This document shows positions 61,719 to 64,000 of a stretch of 64,000 bases of DNA, in pieces (position 1 is the first letter of the stretch; each line of letters starts with the position of its first letter). Below the pieces are notes generated by a model, which was not told the DNA's origin, ran no database searches, and saw only the letters and a program-made list of their open reading frames with translations. Source of the DNA: Orientallactaga sibirica (taxonomy: Eukaryota; Chordata; Mammalia; Rodentia; Dipodidae); NCBI GenBank assembly GCA_036365145.1, contig JAEOAD010002231.1, forward strand, positions 1,860,001-1,924,000, in the 5' to 3' direction. The translations under genes and the position numbers were made by a program.

Positions 61719-61833
61719 AGCCGGGCATGGTGGCGCACGCCTTTAATCCCAGCATCGGGAGGCAGAGGTTGTGAGTTAGGGCCACCCTGAGCAAGTTAAT
61801 TCCTCAGCCTGGGCCAAAACAAAAAAAAAAAAA
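61719..61833 (+). repeat. B1 SINE, internally deleted
   Basis: Forward B1 with three small internal losses. Perfect 14 bp duplication AAAACACTTAACTT (61705-61718 and 61834-61847), so the deletions may predate insertion. Confidence 0.95.
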
Positions 61834-61902
61834 AAAACACTTAACTTTTTGTCTATCTCCTGCTGCCTGATAAACTACTGAAAATGTAGCGGCTTTAAGA
61901 CA

Positions 61903-62268
61903 ATGCTGTGGCTTGAAGGTGGTTACCTTGCAAAAGTTCATGTGCCCTTGTGGGAAATGGTTAGAAACAGTGGGACTTTTAGAGGGGAGGCCCATGAAAG
62001 ATGATTAGGTCAGGGTTGTGTCAGCACCTTAGGAGGGATTAGTGTCCCCATCACAGAAGTGGGTTAGGTCTCACAGGACAGGATTGCATCACAAGGACAG
62101 GTTGTCACAGAGTGAACTCACCTTTCTTGGCTAGCGCTCTTGCTTTCTCTCTCACCACCTCTGTGTACTGCCACTACGAGGCCCTCACCAGAAGCCCATG
62201 GTGGCATAGCTATTGAACCTCCACAACTGTTTGCCAAGATGAACCACTGTTCTTTACAAAATACACAG
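61903..62268 (+). repeat. MaLR-type LTR remnant
   Basis: 'aaaagttcatgtgcccttgt', 'aaagatgattaggtcagggt', 'agtgggttaggtctcaca' and 'gaggccctcaccagaagccc' occur in MaLR LTR order. Ends 'tctttacaaaatacacagtg'. Confidence 0.75.
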
Positions 62269-62530
62269 TGTGATAGTTTGAATGTACAGTCTCAGATGTT
62301 TTATTAAAGCTGGTAACTTGGATTTCTAGCTGCCTGGCTGGAAGAGGTGGTAGATCCTGTGGTCCAGGCCTAAGGTGTTTGGGGGCAGATCTGACTTTCA
62401 GCCTAAAGGTATGAAGAGTAGTTTGAGCTCTGAGCTCTGTCTGGGTTCCTGCTGCTGCAGGTTTGTGTGTGTTTGATTGTGGTGCTGGCTGGCTGCTGGT
62501 GGTTTTTTTCTTTCTGCTTGCATCTGTGAA
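62269..62530 (+). repeat. MaLR-type LTR (family B), 3'-truncated
   Basis: Begins TGTGATAGTTTGAATG, like the LTR at 8484, and contains the same 'gggggcagatctgactttca' region seen at 50360. Cut off by the L1 that follows. Confidence 0.7.
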
Positions 62531-63090
62531 AACCTATGACGGGGGAAGTCATGAGCCCTAGGGGTATAACCCCTGCTGGTGTTTGGATAAATGCATATAT
62601 TATGCTCACTAAACTGCCTGGTAAGCACTTTTCTTAATGTTCATACCCATATATTAATGCTACTCTCAACTTTGGATTAAAGAAGTTTCTCTTTTCAGAT
62701 GGCTGTGACCTCTGGGATGACTCAAAAGGCACCATCGTGCTGAGAAGAAGTGACAGAGGAGTGCTCAGCACTGACACATCTCTAACACACCTTCCAAGGC
62801 TCAGGATCCATTGTGGAAGAGGTGGTGGGAAGAATGTAAGAGTGAAAGGAAGGATTGGATTCTTTACAATGCACTCTTTCAGACACAAAATGACCTGGAT
62901 ATTCATGACCTTGCAGTGCCTGGCACTACCTACACAAGACTAGTATAATAGGAGGAAAAGATTATGACATCAAAATAAAAGAGAGACTGAGGTGGGAGGG
63001 GATATGATAGAAAGGGAAGGTAGGAGGGAGGGAATTACAATGGTTTATTGTGTATAATTATGGAAGTTGTCAATAATTAAAAAAATTTTT
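62531..63090 (+). mobile_element. L1 3' UTR, 5'-truncated insertion
   Basis: Colinear with 12637-13215 from 'gtcatgagccctaggggtat' to 'tatggaagttgtcaataatt' and its A tail. Confidence 0.92.
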
Positions 63091-63101
63091 AAAGTATTTT
63101 A

Positions 63102-63248
63102 GCCAGGCATGGTGGCAAACACTTTTAAGCCCAGCACTCAGGAATCAGAGGTAGGAGGATTGCTGTGAGTTCAAGGCTACCCTGAGACTAGAGTGAATTC
63201 CAGGTCAGCCTGGGCTAGAGTGAGACCCTACCTTGAAAAAAACAAAAA
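63102..63248 (+). repeat. B1 SINE
   Basis: Forward B1, duplication AAAGTATTTTA (63091-63101 and 63249-63259), inserted in the tail region of the L1. Confidence 0.95.
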
Positions 63249-63259
63249 AAAGTATTTTA

Positions 63260-63274
63260 TACTTATTTATTTTT

Positions 63275-63307
<33 letters not shown>

Positions 63308-63480
63308 GAAGGGAGGGAGGGAGAGAGGGAGCGCGCGAGCACTAGGGCCTCTAGATGCTGCAAACTCCAAACTCATGCACTACCTTGTGCATCTGGCTTT
63401 AGGTAGGTCCTGGAGAATCAAACCTGGGTTCTTTGGCTTTGCAGGCAAACTCCGTAACCATTAAGCCATCTCTCCAACCT
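63260..63480 (-). repeat. tRNA-derived SINE (B2/Dip-like)
   Basis: Reverse copy with a long GA/GGGA tract including 'gcgcgcg'. Confidence 0.92.
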
Positions 63481-63510
63481 AATTGGGTCTTTCTTAAAGA
63501 ATGAGTTAAT

Positions 63511-63733
63511 GGGCTGGAGAGATGGTTTAGTGGTTAAAGTGTTTGTCTGCAAAGCCAAAGGATCCTCTGCAAAGCCAAAGGATCATGGTTTGACTCTCCA
63601 GGACCCACGTAAGCCAGATGCACAAGGGGGTGCGTGCCTCTGAAGTTGGTGCACCCATTCTCTCTCCCTCTCTCTCTCTTTCTCTCTCTCTGCCTCTTTC
63701 TCTCAAATAAATAAATAAAATATTAAAAAATGT
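63511..63733 (+). repeat. tRNA-derived SINE with internal 20 bp duplication
   Basis: Forward copy in which 'ctgcaaagccaaaggatc' is present twice in tandem (63548 and 63568). Confidence 0.92.
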
Positions 63734-63736
63734 TTC

Positions 63737-64000
63737 TTAGTACAAGGGTGAAGCAGATAGACACTGAGGATACTCAACACCCACCAAACCAGAGTTCCAG
63801 AGGCTCCTAAGAGCCCATCACTGAAGTAGACTTAAAATGCACCTGACATGACTCAGGGAATTTTGTGGAAGAGGGGGCAGAAAAGTTGTTAGAGCCACAA
63901 GGTGGGACACTGTGCACAGAGACATTGCCTCTTCCCCATAACTGATAGCTGCCCCCACAATCCATGACCCATAGTCCCCATGGGGTTGACCTGCATCCCC
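63737..64000 (+). mobile_element. Composite retroposon family, 3' part (runs off the window)
   Basis: Aligns with 57045-57300: 'acactgaggatactcaacac', 'gaagtagacttaaaatgcac', 'agggggcagaaaagttgtt'. 3' end lies beyond 64000. Confidence 0.85.

Overview
This is a gene-free, repeat-saturated stretch of a rodent nuclear genome. The evidence is several dozen B1 (7SL-derived) SINEs and about fifty copies of a B2-like tRNA-derived SINE with a CT-rich, (AAAT)n tail, plus ID and B4/RSINE1-like composite SINEs, rodent-type ERVL-MaLR LTRs, L1 pieces with long 3' UTRs, and a few ancient mammalian repeats (MIR, a MER5A-like hAT fragment). The diagnostic forms of the B1 and of the tRNA SINE are ones I associate with jerboas (Dipodoidea, for example Jaculus). 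That species call is an inference from memory of SINE families, not a database match. I found no exon, no tRNA or rRNA gene, no CpG island and no CRISPR array. Every long open frame I examined sits in a repeat or cannot be told from chance.

Layout. Positions 1-8.3 kb hold dense SINEs with two unique islands (4.3-5.1 and 5.3-5.8 kb). Positions 8.3-13.2 kb are the 3' half of one plus-strand L1 (ORF2 C-terminus and a ~1.25 kb 3' UTR). It was later split by a solo LTR (8484-8859), a complete ~1.86 kb MaLR provirus with two LTRs (9295-11151) and a SINE. Positions 13.4-14.3 kb hold rearranged L1 3' UTR pieces, including an inverted junction. Positions 14.5-34.5 kb are SINEs scattered in old unique DNA, with MIR, MER5-like, MLT1-like and B4-type elements. 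Positions 34.6-36.9, 39.2-40.4 and 48.0-48.9 kb are three minus-strand L1 3' ends. At 50.8-51.3 kb lies an LTR with perfect target duplications, a TATA box, a GC box and a polyadenylation signal.

Positions 51.65-57.7 kb are a near-5'-complete L1: 5' UTR, decayed ORF1 and the beginning of ORF2. Its ORF2 is interrupted at one target word by three successive insertions. The middle one (55023-57411) is the most unusual object in the window. It joins an L1 5' UTR with tandem promoter-like monomers and a partial ORF1 directly to an unrelated, polyadenylated 3' end. That 3' end recurs elsewhere in the window (23.6-24.1 and 63.7-64.0 kb), so this looks like a non-autonomous, ORF1-only (HAL1-like) retroposon family.

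Positions 57.7-64 kb include a target word hit three times in a row (58.86-59.54 kb), further MaLR LTRs, an L1 3' UTR and SINEs to the end. How the parts interact: L1 is the visible source of enzymatic activity, and the SINEs, the composite element and the retrocopies carry L1-style poly(A) tails and 8-16 bp target duplications. LTR elements carry 5 bp duplications. A long subfamily of the tRNA SINE carries a near-perfect CTCF-type word, so SINE spread here may also have spread insulator-type sites.
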